From positions 1,538,501 to 1,602,500 of the forward strand of contig NZ_CP150265.1 of assembly GCF_037976325.1 (NCBI RefSeq): a DNA stretch of 64,000 nucleotides, written 5' to 3'. Shown one piece after another: positions 1 through 9,440 of the stretch; positions within the stretch are counted from its first letter, which is position 1, and each line of letters opens with the position of its first letter. A model generated the notes under the pieces. That model made no database searches, was not told where the DNA came from, and saw only the letters and a program-made list of their open reading frames with translations. Origin of the DNA: Paenibacillus sp. FSL K6-3182 (lineage in GTDB: Bacteria; Bacillota; Bacilli; Paenibacillales; Paenibacillaceae). The position numbers and the translations under genes are program-made.

Positions 1-3000
1 ACATGGAATGCAGCAACATCCAACACGTCGAATCAGTTATTTTCTGTGAAATTTTTAAATGGTTCATTTTGGGCAGTTGGAGCATCCGGCATTATTCTGA
101 AATCAAGTGATGGACAGTCGTGGACATCCATTGCATCTGGAATTTCCAATGATTTGTACAACATCTCCTATGGAAACAGTAAGTATGTCTTAGGCGATGC
201 AAACGGAAAAATTTATTATTCGGCCACTGGAAATCCATCAACATGGGGCGGAGGACAGCAGCTTAACAGTACATATTATAGTTCAATAAACTTTATAGGA
301 TTTTTAAATAATCATTTTTACGCTTTTGATTCCAGTCCAATACTTGCAAGCTACAGATCTTCAGATGCCATTACCTGGACAAGTACTCCTTTAGCTTGGC
401 AGGCTTTTGCAGGTGCATATGGCAATGGCGTGTATGTTTTGTATAGCAATGCTAATACAGCATTCACTTCTATGGATGGGGTGAGCTGGACTGAACGGAC
501 AACAAACTATGGAAACACGATGCAGGCTATTACATTTGGCAATGGAAAATTTGTCGCTGCAGGCAATAGCGGCTCTATCATGTATTCGCTTGATGGTATC
601 GAATGGACAACAGTAACACCAAACATCACAGATACGGTCTATAACAATGGTCTTTATGTTGCTGTAGGCTATAACAATTCGGCTACGATTGGCGGCACCA
701 TTTTTACTTCCACTGATCGAGTGAATTGGACAAGCCGGATAACGCCAACTGCAAATGGATTTTCAAGTATTGCATACGGCAACGGCACTTATGTAGCAGT
801 TGGTTCGGGCGGTACGATCTATGTATCAAGTAATGCAACCAATTGGAATTTGGCAGCTTCTAATACGACAAGCAACTTACAAGGTGTCCAATTTGTAAAT
901 AATCGGTTTATTGCTGTAGGAAACAGCGGAACGATTTTAACATCTAGCGACGGAACGGCATGGACATCAGCTGCAATTACTGGAGGTCCGGCTATCACGA
1001 CTGTTCTTTACTCTGTTGCTTATGGGAATGGAACATATGTTGCTGTAGGTCAAGGATCAAGAATGGCATATTCATCAGATGGATTGAATTGGACTGCTTC
1101 CTCTTTAACAGGTTCATCCTTCATTTTCAGAAACGTTGTTTATGCAAATAATCTATTTGTTGCTGTGGGAGCCAGTGGTAAAATATTTACCTCGTCAGAT
1201 GGCACCAGCTCGAACTGGACTAGTCAAGATAGTACAGCTACTGGTCACTTAACAGGGATCGCATACGGAGCGGGACAGTTTATGGTTTCAGGTATTGGAG
1301 GGAAAATTGTATCTTCTCCGGATGGAGCAAGCTGGACTTCAGAAGCAACTAATGTAGCAGCTTTTCTTACAAATGTGGTTTATGACGGCAGCCGGTTTCT
1401 TTCACTTGGATATAATTTCACGACTATAGAGGCTGCTGCCGTAGTTTCTTCACCACCTTTGATTATTGGAAATCCTAGCAATGCAACGATTAATGAAGGC
1501 GAGAACGCTACCTTCACGGTTGCTGCGTCTAATACGAACTCTTATCAATGGCAGGTAAATACGGGTGCTGGATTTTCAAATATTGTTAATAGTTCAACGT
1601 ATAGTGGAGCGACTGCCTCAACGTTAACTATAACGGGTGCGACAACGGGAATGGATGGATACCAATATCGAGTCATTGCTATGGGAAGCACAGCGCCTGC
1701 GGCAACCTCGAATAGTGCGACGTTAACGGTAACAGCACCTTCGATTGCTTCGACTATTATGTTTAAATCGAATGCTGGTATTGCTGGCAACGCAACCGTT
1801 GTGTCAGATGGGCAGGGAGGATCAGATGATATACCGGGCTTTTCGCTTGATTTTTCGGCTAAGGCTGCTGCAAATCCAAATGAAAATTTAGTTCTAACTT
1901 ATGAAATTCCTTATCCGGATACAATTGGTGCAAGTGGACTATCCGCTGGTTATGCAGATAGTGAATCCCAAAGTATATGGACGATTAAAAGTCGAAATTC
2001 ATCTCAAAACTTCTCTTTAGATTCGATTACGTTAATCGATTCGGGCAATAAAGATGTCAAAATTGGTGCTTTTAATGATGGTGTTCAGGTTGGAGAATGG
2101 GTCGATCTAACGATTAGTGTTGATCCATGGATGTTTACGTTCGATCACTCAAATGGATTAAACTTTTCATTTGACAATATTGATGAAATTCGAATAATTC
2201 CTCAAGATTCAGAAATGTGGATTTCAATTAATAACGTTCAGATTGGTGATCCTGTGACAAGGCCAGCTCCTTCGATTACAAGCAATCCAAGCAATGCGAC
2301 GATCAATGAGGGTGACAACGCGACCTTCACGGTTGCTGCATCTAATGCGAGCTCGTATCAATGGCAGGTGGACACTGGTGCGGGATTTACAAATATTAGT
2401 GATAATACAGATTACGCTGGAGCAACAACAGCAACTTTAGTTATAAAAGGCGCAACAGCGGCAATGAGCGGATACCAGTATCGCGTAGTCGCTTCGGGTA
2501 GTACTTCGCCTGCGGCAACCTCGAATAGTGCAACGTTGACAGTAATTCCTATGAATGTACCTTTGGCAGACTTTGCAAATACGAGCAAGACTGGAACATC
2601 GGCGACATTTGCATGGAGCGCAGCAACGGGCGCAACCAGCTTGAAGATTGAACAATCGCCAACTGGCGCAAACACATGGACAACAGCGACAACAGGTGCT
2701 CTTTCCACGAACGCAACAACAGCAACGGTAACAGGCTTGTCTGCAGCGACGGAGTATGATTTCCGCCTTGCTGTAACTGGCGGAGCGAATGCTGGCAACT
2801 CGAATGTGGTGAATGTGACTACTAATTCAGTTGCTTTAATAAACTTTGCTAGTACGACCAAGACCGGAACATCGGCGACATTTGCATGGAGCGCAGCAAC
2901 GGGCGCAACCAGCTTGAAGATTGAACAATCGCCAACTGGCGCAAACACATGGACAACAGCGGCAACTGGCGCACTTGCGACCAATGCAACAACAGCAACG

Positions 3001-6000
3001 GTAACAGGTTTGTCCGCCGCAACGGGATATGATTTCCGCCTTGTTGTAACTGGCGGAGCAAATGCTGGCAACTCGAATGTGGTGAATGTGACTACTAATT
3101 CAGTTGCGTTGATAGACTTTGCTAATTCGAGCAAGACTGGAACATCGGCGACCTTTACATGGAGCGCAGCAACGGGAGCAACCGGCTTGAAAATTGAGCA
3201 ATCCCCGGCAGGAGCAAATACATGGACAACAGCGTCAACAGGCGCGCTTGCGATCAATGCAACAACAGCAACGGTAACAGGGTTGTCCGCCGCAACGGGA
3301 TATGATTTCCGCCTTGCTGTAACTGGCGGAGCAAATGCAGGCGACTCGAACGTAGTAACGTTGACGACAAATCCAATCGCACTTACAAACTTCGCGAGTG
3401 CAAGCAAAACGGGAACAAGCGCAACGTTCACATGGAGCGCAGCAACAGGAGCAACAAACATTAAAGTGGAGCAATCACCAACAGGTGCTAACACGTGGAC
3501 AACAGCGACAACAGGTGCTCTTTCCACGAATGCAACAACAGCAACGGTAACAGGCTTGTCAGCAGCGACAGGTTATGACTTCCGTCTAGTTGTAACAGGC
3601 GGAGCAAATGCAGGCGACTCTAACGTAGTAACGGTGACGACAAATCCGATTGCACTAACAGACTTCGCAAGTGCAAGCCAAACGGGAACAAGTGCAACGT
3701 TCACTTGGAGCGCAGCAACGGGCGCAACAAACATTAAAGTTGAGCAATCACCAACAGGTGCAAACACATGGACAACAGCGACAACAGGCGTGATTGCGAC
3801 CAATGCAACAACAGCAACGGTAACAGGTTTGTCCGCTGCAACGGGATATGACTTCCGTCTAGTAGTTACAGGCGGAGCAAATGCAGGCGACTCAAACGTA
3901 GTAACGGTGACGACAAACCCGGTTGCACTGACAGACTTCGCTAGTGCAAGCAAAACAGGAACAAGCGCAACCTTCACATGGAGTGCAGCAACGAATGCAA
4001 TAAGCATTAAAGTGGAACAATCACCAACAGGTGCAAACACATGGACAACAGCGACAACAGGCGTGATTGCGACCAATGCAACAACAGCAACGGTAACAGG
4101 TTTGTCCGCTGCAACGGGATATGACTTCCGTCTAGTAGTTACAGGCGGAGCAAATGCAGGCGACTCAAACGTAGTAACGGTGACGACAAACCCGGTTGCA
4201 CTGACAGACTTCGCTAGTGCAAGCAAAACAGGAACAAGCGCAACCTTCACATGGAGTGCAGCAACGAATGCAATAAGCATTAAAGTGGAACAAACACCAA
4301 CAGGTGCAAACACATGGACAACAGCGACAACAGGCGTGATTGCGACAAATGCAACAACAGCAACAGTAACAGGCTTGTCAGCAGCGACAGGTTATGACTT
4401 CCGTCTAGTAGTTACAGGCGGAGCAAATGCTGGCGACTCTAACGTAGTAACGGTGACGACAAATCCGATTGCACTAACAGACTTCGCAAGTGCAAGCCAA
4501 ACGGGAACAAGTGCAACGTTCACTTGGAGCGCAGCAACGGGCGCAACAAACATTAAAGTTGAGCAATCACCAACAGGTGCAAACACATGGACAACAGCGA
4601 CAACAGGCGTGATTGCGACCAATGCAACAACAGCAACAGTAACAGGCTTGTCAGCAGCGACAGGTTATGACTTCCGTCTAGTAGTTACAGGCGGAGCAAA
4701 TGCTGGCGACTCTAACGTAGTAACGGTGACGACAAATCCGATTGCACTAACAGACTTCGCAAGTGCAAGCCAAACGGGAACAAGTGCAACGTTCACTTGG
4801 AGCGCAGCAACGGGCGCAACAAACATTAAAGTTGAGCAATCACCAACAGGTGCAAACACATGGACAACAGCGACAACAGGCGTGATTGCGACCAATGCAA
4901 CAACAGCAACGGTAACAGGTTTGTCCGCTGCAACGGGATATGACTTCCGTCTAGTAGTTACAGGCGGAGCAAATGCAGGCGACTCAAACGTAGTAACGGT
5001 GACGACAAACCCGGTTGCACTGACAGACTTCGCTAGTGCAAGCAAAACAGGAACAAGCGCAACCTTCACATGGAGTGCAGCAACGAATGCAATAAGCATT
5101 AAAGTGGAACAATCACCAACAGGTGCAAACACATGGACAACAGCGACAACAGGCGTGATTGCGACCAATGCAACAACAGCAACAGTAACAGGCTTGTCAG
5201 CAGCGACAGGTTATGACTTCCGTCTAGTAGTTACAGGCGGAGCAAATGCTGGCGACTCTAACGTAGTAACGGTGACGACAAATCCGATTGCACTAACAGA
5301 CTTCGCAAGTGCAAGCCAAACGGGAACAAGTGCAACGTTCACTTGGAGCGCAGCAACGGGCGCAACAAACATTAAAGTTGAGCAATCACCAACAGGTGCA
5401 AACACATGGACAACAGCGACAACAGGCGTGATTGCGACCAATGCAACAACAGCAACGGTAACAGGCTTGTCGGCAGCGACAGGTTATGACTTCCGCTTAG
5501 TTGTAACAGGCGGAGCGAATGCAGGCGACTCGAACGTAGTAACGGTAACAACTTATTCAATTGAACCTTCACAGCCCAACCCGCCAAAAACGGAAGAAAC
5601 CGATGTTGAAGTGCTGGTGAACGGTAAAATTGAATACGCAGGTAAAGCGACTACAGCAATTGTGAATAATCAAAAGGTGACAACGATTATCGTGGATCCT
5701 AATAAGCTTAAGAACAGATTGGAGTCTGAGGGTCAGCATGCTGTCATTACGATTCCGTTAAAAGGCAGCTCAGATGTTTATGCTTCACAAATAAATGGGC
5801 AGATCATTTCTGATTTGGGACAAAAGCAAGCTAACTTCGTCCTTCAACATGATCAATTTACGTATACGATACCTGCTTCGCAGATCAGTATTGATGCACT
5901 CACTAAGCTTTTTGGAAAAAAATTAAATCTTCAAGACCTCAAGCTCGAGATAGAGATTGCCAAGCCATTAGCAGATACCATAAAAATGGTGGAAAGTGCA

Positions 6001-6849
6001 GCAGTTAAAGGCCAGTTTGAGATGGTTGTTCCAGCGCTTAATTTCACAGTGCGAGCTTCGTATGATGGAAAAACGATTGAAGTTTCTAAATTCGATGCGT
6101 ATGTAGAAAGAATGATAGCTATCCCAGCTGGTGTTGATCCTAACCGAATAACGACAGGGATTGTGGTTGAACCAGATGGATCTGTTCGTCATGTTCCAAC
6201 TAGACTTGTCGTTAAGAATGAAAAGTATTATGCCGTAGTGAACAGCTTAACGAACAGCACATATACCATTGTCTGGCATCCACTTGCATTTAAGGATGTA
6301 GAGCGGCATTGGGCAAAAGAAGCTGTGAATGATATGGGTTCACGAATGGTAATAACGGGTGTTGGCAATGAAATGTTTAATCCGAATAAATCGATTACTC
6401 GTGCGGAGTTTGCTGCTATTATCGTTCGGGGATTAGGTTTGAAATTGGAGACAAGCTCATCGTCATTCTCGGATGTGAACAAAAATGAATGGTATAGCAG
6501 CTATATTCAAACCGCATTTGCAAATGGTCTTATTAACGGATATGAAGATGGAACCTTCCGTCCTATGGACAAAATAACGAGAGAGCAAGCCATGGCGATC
6601 ATTGCAAAAGCAATGAAAATCACCGGCTTGAAACCGAGTCTTGCAGCAAGTGAAGCTGGAGAATTGCTGCTTCCTTATAAAGATGCGAATGCCGCATCCG
6701 AATGGGCGAAGAGCAGCATCCTCGATTGCTTGCAAGTGGAGATCTTCTCAGGCAGAAGCAGTACTGTGCTTGCTCCTAAAGATGAAATCACGAGAGCAGA
6801 AGTGGCTGTGATCATCCAAAGACTTCTCAAAAAATCTAATTTGATTTAA
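1..6849 (+). CDS. SLH-anchored surface protein with propeller, Ig-like and 11 FN3 repeats (5' partial)
   Basis: The reading frame is open from base 1, so the true start lies upstream; the GTG at 46 is only an internal codon. About 2282 residues are visible. In order: a propeller-like region (to about nt 1440) of repeated 'GNGTYVAVG...SSDG..W' units; an Ig-like domain (nt 1460-1735) and a second near nt 2265-2545, both with 'NPSNATINEG'; between them a unique beta-rich segment; 11 fibronectin type III-like repeats of exactly 91 residues (nt 2557-5559); a unique C-terminal domain (nt 5600-6260); and three SLH domains (nt 6285-6840) with 'ITRAEFAAII'-type motifs. SLH domains bind pyruvylated secondary wall polymer, so the protein should be displayed on the cell wall, probably as an adhesin or stalk. 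No enzyme motif was seen. A terminator follows. Function is inferred from architecture only. Confidence 0.85.
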   Translation, partial: TWNAATSNTSNQLFSVKFLNGSFWAVGASGIILKSSDGQSWTSIASGISNDLYNISYGNSKYVLGDANGKIYYSATGNPSTWGGGQQLNSTYYSSINFIGFLNNHFYAFDSSPILASYRSSDAITWTSTPLAWQAFAGAYGNGVYVLYSNANTAFTSMDGVSWTERTTNYGNTMQAITFGNGKFVAAGNSGSIMYSLDGIEWTTVTPNITDTVYNNGLYVAVGYNNSATIGGTIFTSTDRVNWTSRITPTANGFSSIAYGNGTYVAVGSGGTIYVSSNATNWNLAASNTTSNLQGVQFVNNRFIAVGNSGTILTSSDGTAWTSAAITGGPAITTVLYSVAYGNGTYVAVGQGSRMAYSSDGLNWTASSLTGSSFIFRNVVYANNLFVAVGASGKIFTSSDGTSSNWTSQDSTATGHLTGIAYGAGQFMVSGIGGKIVSSPDGASWTSEATNVAAFLTNVVYDGSRFLSLGYNFTTIEAAAVVSSPPLIIGNPSNATINEGENATFTVAASNTNSYQWQVNTGAGFSNIVNSSTYSGATASTLTITGATTGMDGYQYRVIAMGSTAPAATSNSATLTVTAPSIASTIMFKSNAGIAGNATVVSDGQGGSDDIPGFSLDFSAKAAANPNENLVLTYEIPYPDTIGASGLSAGYADSESQSIWTIKSRNSSQNFSLDSITLIDSGNKDVKIGAFNDGVQVGEWVDLTISVDPWMFTFDHSNGLNFSFDNIDEIRIIPQDSEMWISINNVQIGDPVTRPAPSITSNPSNATINEGDNATFTVAASNASSYQWQVDTGAGFTNISDNTDYAGATTATLVIKGATAAMSGYQYRVVASGSTSPAATSNSATLTVIPMNVPLADFANTSKTGTSATFAWSAATGATSLKIEQSPTGANTWTTATTGALSTNATTATVTGLSAATEYDFRLAVTGGANAGNSNVVNVTTNSVALINFASTTKTGTSATFAWSAATGATSLKIEQSPTGANTWTTAATGALATNATTATVTGLSAATGYDFRLVVTGGANAGNSNVVNVTTNSVALIDFANSSKTGTSATFTWSAATGATGLKIEQSPAGANTWTTASTGALAINATTATVTGLSAATGYDFRLAVTGGANAGDSNVVTLTTNPIALTNFASASKTGTSATFTWSAATGATNIKVEQSPTGANTWTTATTGALSTNATTATVTGLSAATGYDFRLVVTGGANAGDSNVVTVTTNPIALTDFASASQTGTSATFTWSAATGATNIKVEQSPTGANTWTTATTGVIATNATTATVTGLSAATGYDFRLVVTGGANAGDSNVVTVTTNPVALTDFASASKTGTSATFTWSAATNAISIKVEQSPTGANTWTTATTGVIATNATTATVTGLSAATGYDFRLVVTGGANAGDSNVVTVTTNPVALTDFASASKTGTSATFTWSAATNAISIKVEQTPTGANTWTTATTGVIATNATTATVTGLSAATGYDFRLVVTGGANAGDSNVVTVTTNPIALTDFASASQTGTSATFTWSAATGATNIKVEQSPTGANTWTTATTGVIATNATTATVTGLSAATGYDFRLVVTGGANAGDSNVVTVTTNPIALTDFASASQTGTSATFTWSAATGATNIKVEQSPTGANTWTTATTGVIATNATTATVTGLSAATGYDFRLVVTGGANAGDSNVVTVTTNPVALTDFASASKTGTSATFTWSAATNAISIKVEQSPTGANTWTTATTGVIATNATTATVTGLSAATGYDFRLVVTGGANAGDSNVVTVTTNPIALTDFASASQTGTSATFTWSAATGATNIKVEQSPTGANTWTTATTGVIATNATTATVTGLSAATGYDFRLVVTGGANAGDSNVVTVTTYSIEPSQPNPPKTEETDVEVLVNGKIEYAGKATTAIVNNQKVTTIIVDPNKLKNRLESEGQHAVITIPLKGSSDVYASQINGQIISDLGQKQANFVLQHDQFTYTIPASQISIDALTKLFGKKLNLQDLKLEIEIAKPLADTIKMVESAAVKGQFEMVVPALNFTVRASYDGKTIEVSKFDAYVERMIAIPAGVDPNRITTGIVVEPDGSVRHVPTRLVVKNEKYYAVVNSLTNSTYTIVWHPLAFKDVERHWAKEAVNDMGSRMVITGVGNEMFNPNKSITRAEFAAIIVRGLGLKLETSSSSFSDVNKNEWYSSYIQTAFANGLINGYEDGTFRPMDKITREQAMAIIAKAMKITGLKPSLAASEAGELLLPYKDANAASEWAKSSILDCLQVEIFSGRSSTVLAPKDEITRAEVAVIIQRLLKKSNLI
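2557..5559 (+). repeat. 11 tandem 273-bp repeats encoding FN3-like modules
   Basis: Eleven head-to-tail units of 273 bp (91 codons) start at 2557, 2830, 3103 and so on, ending at 5559. Units 4-11 are almost identical at DNA level and fall into alternating subtypes (GATNIKVEQSP and NAISIKVEQSP), which points to recent duplication or gene conversion. Units 1-3 are more diverged. Confidence 0.95.
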
Positions 6850-6862
6850 AAGACTAAATACT

Positions 6863-6914
6863 AAAGGGTTATCTTACAAAGGTGAATACACCAATGTGAG
6901 ATAACCCTTTTTTC
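6863..6914 (+). terminator. Intrinsic terminator after the FN3/SLH gene
   Basis: A 15-bp stem (AAAGGGTTATCTTAC with GTGAGATAACCCTTT, one G-U pair) is followed by a T run. It lies between convergent genes and may act in both directions. Confidence 0.85.
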
Positions 6915-6962
6915 TGTTTGAGCAATAGGATTTAAGTGAGCCTGTATGCTCGATCATCGCAA

Positions 6963-7439
6963 TTAAATTATTTTCATATAGCTAAATCCATAAACAGAGC
7001 CGAGCGCCATTACAATGGTCCATACGGCAAGGCTGACTGCCATCCATTGAATGACGCGTTTTCGCGAGGATCCTAATGACAAAGCTAATAAAGCCGCGAT
7101 GTCGGTGCCCACAATAAGGGGAGCCAGCAGGGCAAGTCCGGGAAGGCCGTAACGCTCCCAAATTCGCCTTGCTCGAGTCTCCTTTTTTGATGTTGTGGTA
7201 ATGCCCTTCTTCAATTTCCGATTCGTATTCCACTTCGAAAATTGTTTGAAAAACAGGCCCAGGAGCAGTACCAAAAGAAAGTTGCCTGCAAAGCCGATAA
7301 TGGCTACAGCTACTGGCGACAATCCTGCTACGATGCCAAGAGGTACGACTAGAAATACATCCAACCACGGCGCTGCTGCGAGTAAAAATAAAACAATATA
7401 TGGCCATATCCCATCCGTTTGCTGAATCCATTCAATCAT
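6963..7439 (-). CDS. Small multi-drug export family membrane protein
   Basis: 158 residues with about four hydrophobic segments (roughly 12-35, 38-62, 100-125, 130-152) around a basic cytoplasmic loop. The 'WERYGLPGLALLAPLIVGTDIAALLAL' region resembles the small multi-drug export family (Pfam Sm_multidrug_ex), whose substrates are poorly defined. The start has a GGAGG site (revcomp of 7446-7450). It lies 20 bp downstream of the M23 lipoprotein gene on the same strand, so the two are probably cotranscribed. The family name is from recognition; transport activity is not shown by the sequence. Confidence 0.7.
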   Translation of the reverse strand: MIEWIQQTDGIWPYIVLFLLAAAPWLDVFLVVPLGIVAGLSPVAVAIIGFAGNFLLVLLLGLFFKQFSKWNTNRKLKKGITTTSKKETRARRIWERYGLPGLALLAPLIVGTDIAALLALSLGSSRKRVIQWMAVSLAVWTIVMALGSVYGFSYMKII

Positions 7440-7459
7440 ATTGTTCCTCCAGTTATTAT

Positions 7460-8488
7460 TTAATTAGCTGAGGAAATGGTTTCGCCTTGAGACGGCTTCA
7501 TCGCATTTTCCCACTTCACATTGATGGATCGGGCAGTGAATAGTTCGGGTCCGTCTGATAGCTGAAAATGCAAATGGGGCTCACTGCTGTTGCCTGAATT
7601 GCCGGTCAGACCTATGACGTCGCCTTTTTTGACCTTGTCTCCTGGCTTAACTGTTGCAGAGCCTTTCTTGAGATGCGCCAGATGGCTGTATTCTCCACCG
7701 TGATCAATGACGACATTATTCCCAGCAGGTTGATTCGGATTCATTACCCCAACAGGCGCATTATCTAAAATATCATTCACTACCGATATGATTATACCAT
7801 CCGCTGGAGCAATGATTTCTTTCCCGAAGGCATAATAGCTTTCATTTTTGAGCGGGTCACCTTTATAGGAAAAATGATCTTTTGTTTGGATAAAATCGTA
7901 CGCGTATCGCTGAATCTCTAGTTCATAATGATAATTCACAAGAACATTCTCGCCGCCCCAAAATACAAACCATTCGCCCTCAAAAGGTAAAGCATATTTA
8001 TTTTTGCTCAGCTTCGAATCGGTTTCAGGTGAGGAGGTTAGTTCCTGAACTTGAATTGATGTAATGACTCCGTCAGAATCAAACATTCCGAGCAGCCCCT
8101 TATTCCCCTCGTCACTCACCCATATACGCCGATCGTAACCATTAAGCTGTATAGTAGAGGATTTCTCGAATGTATGGATACCATTCGTAAACTCCTCTCC
8201 CGTCTTTTCTAAATCTGCTTCGCTTACCGCATCCCTTAAAGGCTGATTAAAACGGGCATAAATTTCCTTATACTTGCCGTCCAGCAGTGCCTTTGGCAGG
8301 TCGTCTGGCATAAGTAATTGGTTCGTCGTCTCAGTGGGGCTCATTGTTTGCACAGCTCCTGTATTGGTGGTCACTGCTGAATTTTCTCCGCTGCAAGCGG
8401 CCAGAAGTAAAGCTAGTGAACCGGCAGCTAATGCCGTTTTTGCAGTCATTGCTGTACCATATATATAATTCGTTGCTCCTTTTTTCAT
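7460..8488 (-). CDS. M23-family (LytM-type) peptidase lipoprotein with DUF3887-like domain
   Basis: 342 residues from the ATG at 8488, chosen because a GGGAGG site (8497-8502) is spaced 8 nt from it; a longer in-frame form to 8551 lacks one. The N-terminus is a lipoprotein signal with lipobox LLAAC. A DUF3887-like region follows ('ALLDGKYKEIYARFNQPLRDAVS'), then an M23 domain with the metal-binding region 'NYHYEL...QRYAYDF', 'SHLAHLKKG' and the hallmark HLHFQ near the C-terminus. M23 enzymes cut peptidoglycan cross-bridges; this one should act outside the membrane. It is divergent from a two-component system and cotranscribed with the export-family gene, suggesting it is a target of that system. 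The YAYDF form of the first metal motif differs from the common HxxxD, so activity is likely but unproven. Confidence 0.8.
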   Translation of the reverse strand: MKKGATNYIYGTAMTAKTALAAGSLALLLAACSGENSAVTTNTGAVQTMSPTETTNQLLMPDDLPKALLDGKYKEIYARFNQPLRDAVSEADLEKTGEEFTNGIHTFEKSSTIQLNGYDRRIWVSDEGNKGLLGMFDSDGVITSIQVQELTSSPETDSKLSKNKYALPFEGEWFVFWGGENVLVNYHYELEIQRYAYDFIQTKDHFSYKGDPLKNESYYAFGKEIIAPADGIIISVVNDILDNAPVGVMNPNQPAGNNVVIDHGGEYSHLAHLKKGSATVKPGDKVKKGDVIGLTGNSGNSSEPHLHFQLSDGPELFTARSINVKWENAMKPSQGETISSAN

Positions 8489-8550
8489 TTTCATCGCCTC
8501 CCGATAATACCATTGTAGCAGCAGAGTCTTAGCTCTTATGAAACCCATCA

Positions 8551-8607
8551 TTAACGCACTCTTAACTTTAAGAAGAGTGAATGGAGACGAATTAAGCTTC
8601 CCTTAAG
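8551..8607. promoter_or_regulatory. Candidate response-regulator boxes in divergent promoter region
   Basis: TTAAC occurs at 8551 and 8562, and TTAAG at 8592 and 8603: two pairs of direct repeats, each with an 11-bp start-to-start period. This is the spacing of PhoP-class OmpR-family boxes. They lie between the M23 gene (candidate -10 TACAAT on the minus strand at 8512-8517) and the response regulator (candidate -10 TATGAT at 8640-8645). Both promoters have weak -35 hexamers, as expected for activated promoters. Confidence 0.45.
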
Positions 8608-8681
8608 ATTAGAATGATTTAAAGTGAAAAAAATCATGCTATGATGATATAAACATCAGTTGGCGGAAGGAGCTGGCACGA

Positions 8682-9440
8682 ATGAACCATGCATCAATTT
8701 TGCTCGTTGATGATGAGCAAGCGCTACTGGAGCTTTTGCAGACGGTATTGCGCAAGGAAGGCTACATGAATATTGATACCGTGCAATCGGGTGAAGAAGC
8801 CATTGAAGCTTGTGAAGCTAAAAAATACGATTTAATTGTACTGGATGTGATGCTGCCAGGGCGCAGCGGAATTGAAATATGTCCTTTTATCCGTCAAACG
8901 ACGAACGCGCCAATTTTATTTCTCACCGCGAGAACATCGGATTTTGACAAGCTGACAGGGTTTGCGATTGGGGGAGATGACTACATTACCAAACCATTTA
9001 ATCCGCTGGAAGTAGTAGCCCGCATAAGGGCGCAGCTGCGGCGGTACTTTAGTTCGTCAACGGAAACTGATGCCTTAAAAAATACCTCGGAAGATTCCCA
9101 CAATCGAAAATCCAACGTATTTGATTACGGTCGATTTAAATTAGATGAGACAGCAGGTGAGCTGTTTATTGAAGGACAGGCTGTTTCATGTCCTGCACTT
9201 GTGTTTCAGCTGCTGCTTTTTCTTTGCAAAAACCCTAATCGAATATTCAGTAAAAGCGAGCTGTATGAGAAGGTTTGGGGTGAAGAAGCCTTCAGTGATG
9301 ACAATACGGTCATGGTTCATATTCATCGGATAAGAGAAAGAATTGAAGCTGATCCGTCTAATCCAAAATTTATCGTTAACGTCAGAGGTATGGGCTACAA
9401 ACTAGTTAAAACGGATCAGCAGGAGCTTACTATGCCATGA
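8682..9440 (+). CDS. OmpR-family response regulator
   Basis: 252 residues. The receiver domain (about 5-120) has the acidic pair D10-D11, phosphoacceptor D55 in 'LIVLDVMLPG', and the conserved 'LTART' and 'YITKPF' motifs. A linker is followed by a winged-helix DNA-binding domain (about 150-245) with 'SELYEKVWGEE...VMVHIHRIRERIE' and 'VRGMGYKL'. The start has an AAGGAG site. The last 4 bp overlap the kinase gene (ATGA), so the pair is translationally coupled. The upstream repeated boxes suggest autoregulation and control of the divergent M23 peptidase operon. The stimulus is unknown. Confidence 0.9.
   Translation: MNHASILLVDDEQALLELLQTVLRKEGYMNIDTVQSGEEAIEACEAKKYDLIVLDVMLPGRSGIEICPFIRQTTNAPILFLTARTSDFDKLTGFAIGGDDYITKPFNPLEVVARIRAQLRRYFSSSTETDALKNTSEDSHNRKSNVFDYGRFKLDETAGELFIEGQAVSCPALVFQLLLFLCKNPNRIFSKSELYEKVWGEEAFSDDNTVMVHIHRIRERIEADPSNPKFIVNVRGMGYKLVKTDQQELTMP

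Noticed and set aside
2412..5587. Long minus-strand open frames (up to 371 codons) across the FN3 repeats
   Set aside because: They only mirror the repeated, alanine- and threonine-rich codons of the plus-strand gene; each repeats with the 273-bp period and none has a ribosome site or family resemblance.
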